From the NCBI GenBank assembly GCA_021154855.1, contig JAJKHV010000099.1, positions 1 to 44,997 on the forward strand: DNA of 44,997 nucleotides. Reading direction: 5' to 3'. A program made the position numbers and the translations under genes. Of the stretch, positions 33,481 through 43,400 are shown in pieces. This DNA is from Solirubrobacterales bacterium. GTDB taxonomy: Bacteria; Actinomycetota; Thermoleophilia; Solirubrobacterales; 70-9. Numbering within the stretch: the stretch's first letter is position 1; each line of letters opens with the position of its first letter. The notes under the pieces were generated by a model, which did no database searches, had not been told where the DNA came from, and saw nothing but the letters and a program-made list of their open reading frames with translations.

Positions 33481-35175
33481 ATGCCAGAGCACCCCATCAT
33501 TCTCCGCCTGCGCGAGGCTCGTCGGGCCCGGGTCCGTTACGGGCGCGCCAATCTCTACATCGCCCGCTGGGGCGAGCTCACCTCCGGCGAGCTCGGCACC
33601 ACGGTGCGTGCCTTCGAGCGTGGCGAGAGTGGCTCGAAGGAAGTCTGTTCCGCTTTCGTCCGCAGCCGGATCGAGTCACACACCGCCAGCTTCGATTTCG
33701 AGCGCGCCGACCTTGAACGCCTGGTCGACCTCGTCGCCGCTGCTGCAACCGAACCCGAGCTACAGGCGCGCACGATCGACGCGCTCGCCGCGGAACTGGT
33801 CGACCTTGCCGCTGCCGAGCGCGAGCGGGTGCGCCGGCGCCGCGCCGATCTGCAGAAGGCGATGAAGTCTTACTTGGACTCCTCAGCGCTCGGCGTCCTG
33901 CACTCGGTCCAGGCCTCGTTGGGGAAGTGGAAGCTCGGTTCGATCTACGCGCCACAGCTGCCACGATTCTCAAGCCCGCTCGCCCACTCCGTCGAACAGC
34001 TCGGCACGAAAGTGCTCGGCCACGTCGAGCCGCCGAGCTTCCACCTCAGCCTCTCCCACACCAGGGCGCCTATCTGGGCCAAAGCCTTCAAAGCGAGCGG
34101 GGTGGCCGAGCAGGCGACGCTCGCACTGCGCCAGTCGATCATGGCCGCCAGCTCTCACCGTCATCTCGAAGGGCATATCGCCTCCGTCGGCCTGGCCCCG
34201 ATCGCAGGCTCGAAGCCGTTGAAGTTCGGCATCGGCGTCGGTGACGGAGTCGCACCGCCGCGGCTCGGGGCTTTCCGCAGCGCCGAGCTGGCCGGCGCCC
34301 TCGCGCCGGGCCTCCGCGAATCGATCGCCGAGATCGCCGCCGGCTTCTCTCATCCGGGCCTGCAGAGCCGCATCGCCTCGCTCGGCATTGCCGCCCAGAT
34401 TGGCGATCTGAAGCTGGGTGCATCGCTGACCGCCGGCATCGTGCCGAAGGGTCTCGGTATTGCTGCGCTCGCCCAGCGCCAGCTAGGCCTGCTGCCGCGC
34501 TTTCCCGCCTGGAAAGACTGGGCCGACTCCTTCGAGCGCTCCCTGCCGGCGAACTGGCGCGAGCTCGACCCGGCCGAGGTCGACCATGCCGCCGGGCTGA
34601 TGGGAGACACGGGTCTTTGCCTTGCCTGGGTGCCGCGGGCCGAGTTGATCCGCGCCCTGCTCGCCGCCCCCGACCACGAGGCCCGCTGCCACATCCTCGT
34701 GGCCAATGGGAATGAGATCCTCGCCGACATCGAAGCCGTTCTGCTCGAAATCGAAAGCGAGGAGCTAGCGCCGATCGCCGGCGCCGCCGAGGAAGCAATC
34801 CGATCAGCGCGCGCCGGCGCCCCTGGGCCCGCGCAGAGCCACGTCGCCTCTGCCCTCGGTCACGTCGCCCATAGCTACTACGGCTATGAGAGCTTCGGCC
34901 CCGTCCGCGAGCGCTTCGCCGACATCGATCCCATCAACGACGTCGGTTTCGCCGAGTTCTCCTTCTACGCGATCGGTCGGGCCTGGGTGATCTCCTTCGC
35001 CAGCTTCAAACAAGCGGGCGATGGTTTCAACCGCAACCTCACTGCCCACTATGTCGGTGCACCCCATTACAGCGACGCCAACCTCCTCGCCGGACTGATG
35101 CTCCTCGCCGGACTGACACGCGAGCTGCAGCGCCAAGAGTGCCGTCTCGAAGCCCCCCATCTCCAAGCCGCTTAA
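33481..35175 (+). CDS. Hypothetical 564-aa protein with internal repeats and C-terminal RxxxxH motif
   Basis: Long ORF with coding-like composition; C-terminal NRNLTAHYVGAPHYSDANLLAGLMLLAGLTREL. Confidence 0.75.
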   Translation: MPEHPIILRLREARRARVRYGRANLYIARWGELTSGELGTTVRAFERGESGSKEVCSAFVRSRIESHTASFDFERADLERLVDLVAAAATEPELQARTIDALAAELVDLAAAERERVRRRRADLQKAMKSYLDSSALGVLHSVQASLGKWKLGSIYAPQLPRFSSPLAHSVEQLGTKVLGHVEPPSFHLSLSHTRAPIWAKAFKASGVAEQATLALRQSIMAASSHRHLEGHIASVGLAPIAGSKPLKFGIGVGDGVAPPRLGAFRSAELAGALAPGLRESIAEIAAGFSHPGLQSRIASLGIAAQIGDLKLGASLTAGIVPKGLGIAALAQRQLGLLPRFPAWKDWADSFERSLPANWRELDPAEVDHAAGLMGDTGLCLAWVPRAELIRALLAAPDHEARCHILVANGNEILADIEAVLLEIESEELAPIAGAAEEAIRSARAGAPGPAQSHVASALGHVAHSYYGYESFGPVRERFADIDPINDVGFAEFSFYAIGRAWVISFASFKQAGDGFNRNLTAHYVGAPHYSDANLLAGLMLLAGLTRELQRQECRLEAPHLQAA

Positions 35176-35251
35176 CCCCGGCTCAGGACAGCGGCGATCT
35201 TTGCCGGTCACCGGCAGGATGGCTCCCGCCCGGGTAGCCGCATAGCCATAA

Positions 35252-35284
35252 AGCCCCGCCTCGATTTGAACCCCAGGCGGGGCT
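35252..35284 (+). terminator. Terminator-like hairpin after the 564-aa ORF
   Basis: AGCCCCGCCT/AGGCGGGGCT, 13-nt loop. Confidence 0.55.
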
Positions 35285-35829
35285 CTGAACTGTTCTCAGG
35301 GCGACCTGGGCAATCCTTCGTCGCTTCGGCGTCGTCCCAGAGGGTTTCGGATATTCGGTGTTGGTCTCGAAGTCAGGCGAAGGTCGCTAAGGGCATATCG
35401 CGATAGATCGCTTCAATTATCTGGACCAACCTCCGTCCCTGTTCAAATGAGAGGAGCTTCGGTTCGGCGATCCAGCTCCTCTAGAACCATCTCCATGCCC
35501 AAAGGATGGCAACCGAATGGATTGTCCTCCCGATTCGCCCTCAAATCCAGCCGCGTCGCGACCAGGTCGATGCGAGCCGAGGCGCGTGAAGCGATCGAAT
35601 CGGGTGGCGGAGCGGCGATGTCGCCCCCTGAGAAGCGACAAGGAGCTCACAGAGACGAAGAAACAAGGTCGGGTAGGAGGAAGCGGGTAGCGTAAGAGAC
35701 GAGCCCTCAGGGGCCAGAAACGGCCGGCTCGGGCGAGGGGGGGCTTTGGTCATCCACGCTGGATCTCCCACGGAGGTCGCACTTCGGTCGCATCAGGCGG
35801 TTTTTGCGCTTAAGAATGCGGCCGACCAT

Positions 35830-35875
35830 CGGAATCATAATCCGCGTGTCGGGGGTTCGAGTCCCTCCTCCGGCA
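35830..35875 (+). other. Truncated tRNA-Met(CAT) 3' half, candidate attachment site
   Basis: CGGA-ATCATAA-TCCG anticodon arm (CAT), GGGGG-TTCGAGT-CCCTC T-arm, CTCCGGC-A acceptor 3' end; no D-arm or acceptor 5' strand upstream. Confidence 0.7.
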
Positions 35876-35879
35876 TCTC

Positions 35880-36362
35880 CTAATAACTCTGCGCGCAGAC
35901 TGCAAGACCGTATTCGTTCGCGAGCTTGATTGCCCTCCCGAAGAATTCACTGTTGCTAGTGGTGACCAGCTCTGGCTGTTCTTTGGATCTCTGCAGGCCT
36001 TCTTCGACCGCCTCGAAGATTTCCTCAGTTTGGCCTTCGTCGCCCGTGGGCGTGCCTAGTGTCCGAATGTCCGCGATCTGCTGCTTCATGTCGGGCTCTA
36101 TGACGCTGTTGACGAATTCTTCGTATTCCGCTTTTGACGGATTCGGATTGTTGTTGTGTTCGCTGGAGAACGCGAGGAAATCAGCATGCATCTTTTCTCC
36201 GTCTTTGGCGCAGATTGCGTTCGCCTTTTTGATGAACTCGCCTTTGCCGATCGACGAAGTCGTCGTCTCACCGTCATTGCCACTGCCCCCGCCGCATCCA
36301 GTGCCGACGAGTACAACCGCCAGCGCACTCAGGAGCAGCGTCCGAAATCTCCTGCTCGACAT
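35880..36362 (-). CDS. Small secreted lipoprotein
   Basis: MSSRRFRTLLLSALAVVLVGTGCGGG lipobox; 160 aa. Confidence 0.78.
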   Translation of the reverse strand: MSSRRFRTLLLSALAVVLVGTGCGGGSGNDGETTTSSIGKGEFIKKANAICAKDGEKMHADFLAFSSEHNNNPNPSKAEYEEFVNSVIEPDMKQQIADIRTLGTPTGDEGQTEEIFEAVEEGLQRSKEQPELVTTSNSEFFGRAIKLANEYGLAVCAQSY

Positions 36363-37070
36363 TTGACTCTCCTCTAGAAAGATTTACTAAAGTAAGTAAT
36401 CTATACTAAAAATTCCGAATCAGCACTCCGATCGCCTCAAGAAAGATAAAAGACCTGATCAATCGGGAGCCGTCTGTCATTAGGTGGCCCGCTGACGGCC
36501 GGGGTCACTGAGAGGAATGGAAGCCAGTCAGGGGCAACGGAGAGAGCGGAGAGAGCGACTCCGTCTCGACCGGCAAATCGGCCCTCCGGTCGGCTTGCTT
36601 GCGGACGCTCGGCGCCGGCTCCATCCAGCCGTCGAGCGCTGAACGGAGATGGCGAGGTGGGAGCATGCCCTTGCAGGTCCTTCGAGGCAACGGCCGTGAG
36701 ATACGAGCAGTCGACACGTTGGATCGCCTCCGGTTCGGAGCCTGATCGGCGCAATCCTTGCCGCTGTCGTTTTCGACATCTTGGGAGATGTCTTCTCGTA
36801 TCCATTCTTCTCCCCGCGGTCGCTCGATCGGCTATTCGATCTCGAAGTGACAACCGCTAGACCATCGAACAGTCAAGTAGTGATGGCTACACGCTTCCGC
36901 GATTCGTTAACGATTTGATTTTTTTCGAGCGGCCTCATGACCGCCTTCCCTTTGCCGTTGCCAGCCGAGCCGCCTCGATCAGAAGTTCCGTTCGGGACTT
37001 AATCTCAGTGCCGCTCAGCGTCGCTACCACAACATTGCTGGCCTGGCCCGGCCAGCCTCGGCCCACCCCG

Positions 37071-40000
37071 CTACCGCTTCTTGCCGTGCTTGGCGGCCGC
37101 CCCGCACGACGCCCTCAGCGTTGGCTGCAGGGTGAGCCGCCGACCATTCTGAGCTGTGAACTTCGCGCTCGCGCGGTAGGTCTTCGCGCAAAGGTCGGTT
37201 GAGTTGACGAAGAGGCCCTTCTTGCCGCCGAGCAGGGTCAGTGTAAAGCGCTCGATCGGCGCATCGGGCACCACCCTGAAGGTGTTCCTGATGCCGCCGT
37301 GGACGGAGTCGATCCGCCCGTCCAGATCGATCTCGACCGGCTGGGAGGCACCCCCCCTGAGCACCGCAACCACGTCGGGCAGCTCGTGGCTCGAGGAACG
37401 CAGGTAGACCGGACCTTTTAGCGGCTTTTCGAAGAGGGGCGTCTTTGCCACCGCGTGGCCATAGACCGAGCCCAAGGGGCACGCTTTGGCGGCAAACTGC
37501 ACCCGCGTGCAGATCGTGTTGAAGTGAGCGTTTTCAATGAACTCAGAGTGCGGCAGGGTGACCCGCGCCGCCGCGACGTTGGAGTAGGCACCCTTCTTGG
37601 GGTAAGTGACCGTGGCCTTCAGCCTGGGGAAAGCGCCTCGGCGGGTCCCGCCGAAGAGGCGGAAGGCCAGCTTCGGCTTGAAGCCGAGGCTGGCGCAGTC
37701 GGCTGCCTGGAAGCGGGCAGAGAGCTCCGCTGCGGTGTCTTCCGCGCTGGAATGGACGTCGCCGCCGGTACCGGTGACGTGGGAATCGATTCGCTTTTCC
37801 GCGCAGGAGGTGGGGTTGAGGGTGAAGCCCGGCCGGTCCAGGTTGAGCCGGATGTCACGAATCCTCACGGGTATGCCCTGGACGATCTGGGGAAAGCGAT
37901 CGGTCGTCGCGGTGCCCTGGGCGGTTTCAGGATCGATGGCGAGCGCCGTACGGACGGTGATGACACCTAGGTCGAAGGGCCCGACCATGGCTGGGCTGAT
38001 TGCAACCACACTCAGGGGAGCGCCGCCGTAGGGGCCCGAGAGGTAGGCCTTGCCGGGAACCCAAGCAAGCGGCACGCCGGTGCCGGCGCCAACTTCCGTC
38101 GTACCGATCTGGCTCGATGCAGGACAGGAGGGCTGTATCTGCTCGAGGAACCCGTCCCCGGCCCGGGTTCGCCCTTCGGCCTTGGCGATACCCCCATCAG
38201 AGCACGTCGCCACTCCGGCGAACTTGGCTGCCAGACCTTCGGGCAGGGTGACGCGGACCTGGGAGAACTCCTGGTCGTCGTCGGTTCTCGTCAAGCGGAA
38301 GACAAATGGGGAGTAACTGCCGGCGGTGTTGTTGGTTGTACCCCCTTCGAAGCTCGGCTTGAAGGGCCGTTCTCCCAGGCTGCTGACACAGGGCGAGCCG
38401 TCGGGCTTCTGCGTTAGGTCGTAGGAATTGTTGACGACATGCGCAGTGTTCGGGTCCTGCCAACTGAAAAATTCGGCCCTGATCGTCTTTTGGCCGCAGG
38501 TCGAGGGCTCGACCAGGCCCGCTCGTAGCCCACTCTTCAGGTTCATCTCCATGTCAGACACAGGAAACTGGGGCAGATCTTCGAACGTTGTGGTGATCTG
38601 GCCGGTTTCCTGGTTCAGCGCCACCCTGCCGGGAATCTTCACCAGGATGCCCCTTTCGGGTTCTTCGATCACGAGATATAGGGCGACCAAACTCGGGTTT
38701 GGAAAAGGATTTTCATTCTGCTTGGCGATGTAGATGAAGCCCTTTGGCGGATTGCCCTCGGGCAGGATCGGGGTATGCAGCGTCAACGTTCCATACTGGG
38801 AGGCGTCTGGACACCTGACCGGATCGGCGTTGAAGCGAACGGGATCGGTTGAGACCAAGCCAATCTGGGCGGACGTGCAGCTCATGAGGCCTTGAGCAGC
38901 GGATGGATTGAGGGTCATGCCCTCGGGGAAGGTAACCACGGCCTTCTTTAGGGGCGGAGTCGCGATCGCTTTGACAGAGCCGTTTTCGGCGTAGAGTTCG
39001 CTCGCGTCTTCGACTTCGTCGTTTCGCTGAGGGACCGCGAGGTGAACCTCGAGCCCCGTGGGAGAACCCGCGTGGCGGTCTGTGGGCTGTAGCGAGATGT
39101 CGGGTTCGAAGCGAAAGCGGCGGTCTTCACATCCGACAACGTTGAGGGGATTGCCCGATTCCTGCACCGGCGTGAAGTTGTCGGGATCGTTGTAGGAATC
39201 GAGACGGAGCCGCGTGCCGCCATTATTGATGCCGCAGTCCATCGGGCTGGTGAGGAAGGGGCGGATCGGGGCTGAGCCCCAGGGCGCGCCAGCACCAGCG
39301 CCGCTTCCCTGGACCTTAGGGTAGTAGCGGAATTTGTCGTGAGCGGGGTCGGCGGGCACCCCCCAGAAGGTCACCTGGGCATTGCGGACAGTGACCAAGC
39401 TGGAAATGTCAGGCGAGACGGTCTTGATCGCATAGCCCCCCAGGGTGGGGTCGAGATGGGCGTAGATGTGGCCCTGGATGAAGGTGCCGGCCTGAAAGCC
39501 GAAGTCGACAGGCGTCCCCTTGGGTGGCATCAGGTTATAGATCGGAACGCGCTCGGCAACGGCGTCCGGGTTGACGAAGAGGGAGTTTCCGCGATTGCTA
39601 GTCAACGAGGTAAAGGAGGTATTCAGATAGCCGACCTGCGTGTCCGAGGGGCAAGCGGTCGAGTCTCCAACCGAGCCATCGGAGGCAAAGAGCAGTGGAT
39701 CGCACTTGGGCAACGCCTCGGCATTGCCGATCATCCCCGGCGGCAGAGTCGCCTCAATGGTCTTGACCAAGCCGTTGGCCACGATGTACCGGCAGTTAGG
39801 ACATTCCGTAGTGTTATCTACTCCGGTCTTCTCGTTGAGATCGAAGTTGAAGCGGTACTCGAAAGGGTGCGCGCCCGCCTGCCGCGACGGCGAGCCGAAG
39901 GGGTAGGGGGCGTCGAAGAAGTCGGCCTCGAAGCTGCCGGGCACTGGCCCGAACGGCGATGGGTTGGTGCTGAAGGGAACTTGGTCGATATCCGTCGCCG

Positions 40001-40496
40001 GCGCCGCAGCGCCACCGCCAGAGACAGTTGCGGTGTTGGTTTGCGTTTCTGTTACCGAAACGGTGTTATCCACCCCGACGTCCACGAATAGCTTCGGCAG
40101 ATATCCGGAGGCTTTTAGGTCAACATCGCCGCCCATCAGTCCTGGAGCCGGCGCGTATGTTGGCAGGTCAGACGCGGGCAAGGCGCAATTCAGCGTCCCC
40201 GTGCCGACGCCCGAGCAGAGGGAAGAGAGGTCCTCGTTGGGGCCAGGCCAAGCGATCCGGATGATCGTCACGCCGGGCGGCATCTGATCGGTGATCGTCA
40301 GCGGGACATCCCCCGTGGCGTCGCCGATGTTGCGAATCCGAAACGTGAACTGGCCTTCGCCGCCAGGGGTCAAGTTGGTGTCGCCCCAGCTGGTCTTGAT
40401 GTCATAGAGGGGGCCAAGCGCGGCCTGTGCCGTCGCGCCGCCGAAAATCGCAGCGGTACAAGCCAGCAAGCCTACCAGCAACACTCGGCGGTTCAC
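37071..40496 (-). CDS. Large secreted protein with DUF11-like N-terminal repeat
   Basis: 1141 aa; signal peptide LLVGLLACTAAIFGGATAQA; GGEGQFTFRIRNIGDATGDVPLTITDQMPPGVTI. Confidence 0.8.
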   Translation of the reverse strand: MNRRVLLVGLLACTAAIFGGATAQAALGPLYDIKTSWGDTNLTPGGEGQFTFRIRNIGDATGDVPLTITDQMPPGVTIIRIAWPGPNEDLSSLCSGVGTGTLNCALPASDLPTYAPAPGLMGGDVDLKASGYLPKLFVDVGVDNTVSVTETQTNTATVSGGGAAAPATDIDQVPFSTNPSPFGPVPGSFEADFFDAPYPFGSPSRQAGAHPFEYRFNFDLNEKTGVDNTTECPNCRYIVANGLVKTIEATLPPGMIGNAEALPKCDPLLFASDGSVGDSTACPSDTQVGYLNTSFTSLTSNRGNSLFVNPDAVAERVPIYNLMPPKGTPVDFGFQAGTFIQGHIYAHLDPTLGGYAIKTVSPDISSLVTVRNAQVTFWGVPADPAHDKFRYYPKVQGSGAGAGAPWGSAPIRPFLTSPMDCGINNGGTRLRLDSYNDPDNFTPVQESGNPLNVVGCEDRRFRFEPDISLQPTDRHAGSPTGLEVHLAVPQRNDEVEDASELYAENGSVKAIATPPLKKAVVTFPEGMTLNPSAAQGLMSCTSAQIGLVSTDPVRFNADPVRCPDASQYGTLTLHTPILPEGNPPKGFIYIAKQNENPFPNPSLVALYLVIEEPERGILVKIPGRVALNQETGQITTTFEDLPQFPVSDMEMNLKSGLRAGLVEPSTCGQKTIRAEFFSWQDPNTAHVVNNSYDLTQKPDGSPCVSSLGERPFKPSFEGGTTNNTAGSYSPFVFRLTRTDDDQEFSQVRVTLPEGLAAKFAGVATCSDGGIAKAEGRTRAGDGFLEQIQPSCPASSQIGTTEVGAGTGVPLAWVPGKAYLSGPYGGAPLSVVAISPAMVGPFDLGVITVRTALAIDPETAQGTATTDRFPQIVQGIPVRIRDIRLNLDRPGFTLNPTSCAEKRIDSHVTGTGGDVHSSAEDTAAELSARFQAADCASLGFKPKLAFRLFGGTRRGAFPRLKATVTYPKKGAYSNVAAARVTLPHSEFIENAHFNTICTRVQFAAKACPLGSVYGHAVAKTPLFEKPLKGPVYLRSSSHELPDVVAVLRGGASQPVEIDLDGRIDSVHGGIRNTFRVVPDAPIERFTLTLLGGKKGLFVNSTDLCAKTYRASAKFTAQNGRRLTLQPTLRASCGAAAKHGKKR

Positions 40497-43400
40497 TTAG
40501 TCTCCCCCTTCCGGGCGGGACGCCGGTGGTGGTGTTTTTTGTGCTTATGGGAGTGTCTGCGTGCACACTTACTATGCCTGCGTGCCTTATTCGGTCTGCA
40601 GGGTCGCGGCGGTGGCACGTTGCCGCGACCCTTGTAGGCGGCGCTGCCTGGCTGGGGAGAGGGCGGGGCGGCCTGCAACGGTCCTTGGCAGGATTCCTCA
40701 GAACAGTGTTCGACTGGACTGGGCGGCGTGAAGCCCCCACCAATACGAGCGTCATAGAGATTGGCCAGGCCATCCCGCTCGAAGCCAGTCAGGGCCGACG
40801 ATGCAACCGAGAAGGCGATGTTCGAGCCGTTGGAATCGACCGCCTGGGGAATCGGGGCCGCCAGGCCGATCGGGTAACGGGTGACCCCATCGGTGATGAG
40901 GCGAATCGAGCCATTTCGCCATTCATAAAGATCCGGGCTGCTGTTTACGTCAAGTGGCACCAGTGATTCCGCCGTGGTGAAAGACACCGTGCTGCCGTCG
41001 GCGGAAGTCTGGAAGGGCTTGCCAAAGCTGGAGAGACTTACGCTGCTGACGGTAGCGGCGCCGTCCCGGCAAGAGACGCACTCGATACTTCCGCCGCGGT
41101 CGTCGTAGAGGAAGAGCTCGTTGCAGGCGCCGGTTTGGCTGCCGTTGCCTTCGCCGAGAACCGGACACTGTGGTGCAATCATGTCAGCTGTCAAAGGCAC
41201 CCCGGAGCGGAAAGAGAGTACATTCCCATCCGAGGAGAGCTGCATGGACTGGCTCGCTGAAACCGACGAGGCGACGAAACGGACCTTACCAGCGCTCAGG
41301 ACGTATAGGTTTAGCTGACCCTGAACTCCCACGTGCGGAATCAGTCTTTCGGTGGAGTTGAAGTAGATATGGGAGAAGTCGTCGGAGACAAGCACCGGCA
41401 ACGGCCCGTTGTTGAATGCTGATAGGTCTGCATCCGTTATTTTTTGCCCAACTTCGTTTTCGACGCCACAAGTGAGGCAGGTGTCTTTTCCCGTTGCCTC
41501 CGCCCATTGGTAGACGTCAATGTCACTGTTTTTATCAGCGGAACTCAGTTTCGCCGAGGTGACGAAGTAGGCGCCGTGACCGTCAGGGGTAGTTCGGATG
41601 ATCGCCGTATCATTGGTTGCCAAAGCTGGCGAGACGATCGGGGTAGTGGTCTGGGGATTGGCTTCGCGGTTTCTCTCGTAGAGCGCCCACGGACCATTGC
41701 AGGACGGATACGTGCTGTCCGGGTGGACCTGGAAGTAGACGCGAGATGCATCCGTAATGGACATACGGTGATATCCGAACTGGAACTGGGAAGCCGCGCC
41801 GCCACCGCCTCCGGGGCCGAAGAAGCTGCTGCCTTCCGGTTCCAAGCCGCAGGCGGGCCGAGAGCCACCCGCACGCGGGACGCCGAGCGGCGCGGTGGGC
41901 GGCGGGATCAAATCGATCTCTTCGGCACTGCCGCTGCCGATATCCTCGAGTTTACCGGTGTCGGGATCGACAATCAGCACATGAGCGGTATCCGTGGTCG
42001 CATCGACCCGAAAGAGGACCGGGCTCTCATAAGAGTGAAGAATCTGTTGATCGGCAGACTGGTCGAGGCGCACATAGGTCGGCGGACCCGTGGTGAGGGC
42101 CGAGGGCAGCGCCGGCTGGAAGATGAAACCGGAGAAGTCCGGCCGGGCGGCAACGGGGTAGTAGGTGAGGCTGCCGCCGCCGACCTGCAGGGAGGCAGGT
42201 GGCACAAGACTCCGTGAAACCCAGCCGGCCACGGTACGCGTGGCGAGGAAGGTGGCCTGCGTGCCACTATTGGCGCCCGGAGCCCCTCCAACCACGGTCC
42301 AGAGGAACGCTTCGCCGTCGCCCCGAAGCGGTGACATACCCGAGTACAGTTCCGCCGCCCGGGCATTCTGATTGCCCTTGTCCGGATTGTTGACGAGCTC
42401 GATCCCGCGCTTTTCGGGTTCCCCAAAGGCGTTGGAAGGCAGTGACATCTCTGCGGTAGTGCGGGTAGTGAAGGTCTTCGGCGCGGGCAGAACCTCCGGC
42501 GGGACTTCGCCTGGCTCCGCTTCATTCCTGACGAGGCCGAGTCGATAGTGATAAGTCGTATTCGGCGTGAGGTCCATTGCCTCCTCGGCGACAACTATCT
42601 GGCGGTGGGCCTCGACTTTCGAGACGGCTTCTTTCAAAAGCGTCCAATTGGTACCGTCCACGCTGTATTCAAAGCGATACGTAAATGGGGTCTCGCCTTC
42701 CGGATTGACATAGGCGTTGAGGCGGGCTGAGGTATCAGTTCGCGGGGCGGCAAAGGCCAGCTTGACGTCGGTGGGCATGACCGCTTTGGTCGTAAACAGC
42801 CCATCTGCCCGTGCGCTGCCGCCACCATTGGTGACGATCAGCCGCACACAGTAGGTCTGGCTGTGTTCGAGACCGGCCAGTTCCGTTTCGATGTCAACCG
42901 TAACCGGTTCACCGAATGGAATCGTTGCTTCCTTCGCAACTTCAAAGGCGAGCGGCCCAAGCCCTTCGCATTCGGCTTGACTGGCACCAGCTTTCGCTTC
43001 GGTGCTGGTGAGAATCTGCCAGACCGTTTCGTCTTCCTGTGGATCGACCGTGGCGGCGACGTGGGCCGATTCGGCCGTGATGTCCGAAATCAGAAGCCCT
43101 GGCTCGGAGATCGTCGGTTCGGGTGGCGGCAAGGTGGTGAAGGTATTCGGCGTCGAATAAGCGTCGAGGCGCTTTTGCGGGTCACCTTCCGCTTCGGTGT
43201 TGGTGCCGACGAGGCGAACGTCATAGGTGGTGTTGCGCCTGAGGCCGGTGAGGCGAAGGGAGACAGGATGATCAGAGCTGTCGGTCGGTTCGATTCTCGC
43301 ATTTTCTTCCGGCAAGGTTGGTTGTGGTTCGGCAACTCCCCACGACTGCCCCTGTGTCACCGTCCTGATCCCTACTCTCGGCGCGCCACCGGTGAGGCCT

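Noticed and set aside
35447-35771. Small ORFs in the gap before the tRNA-Met remnant as an integrase relic
   Set aside because: No tyrosine- or serine-recombinase motif recognisable in any frame; no integrase found in this window.
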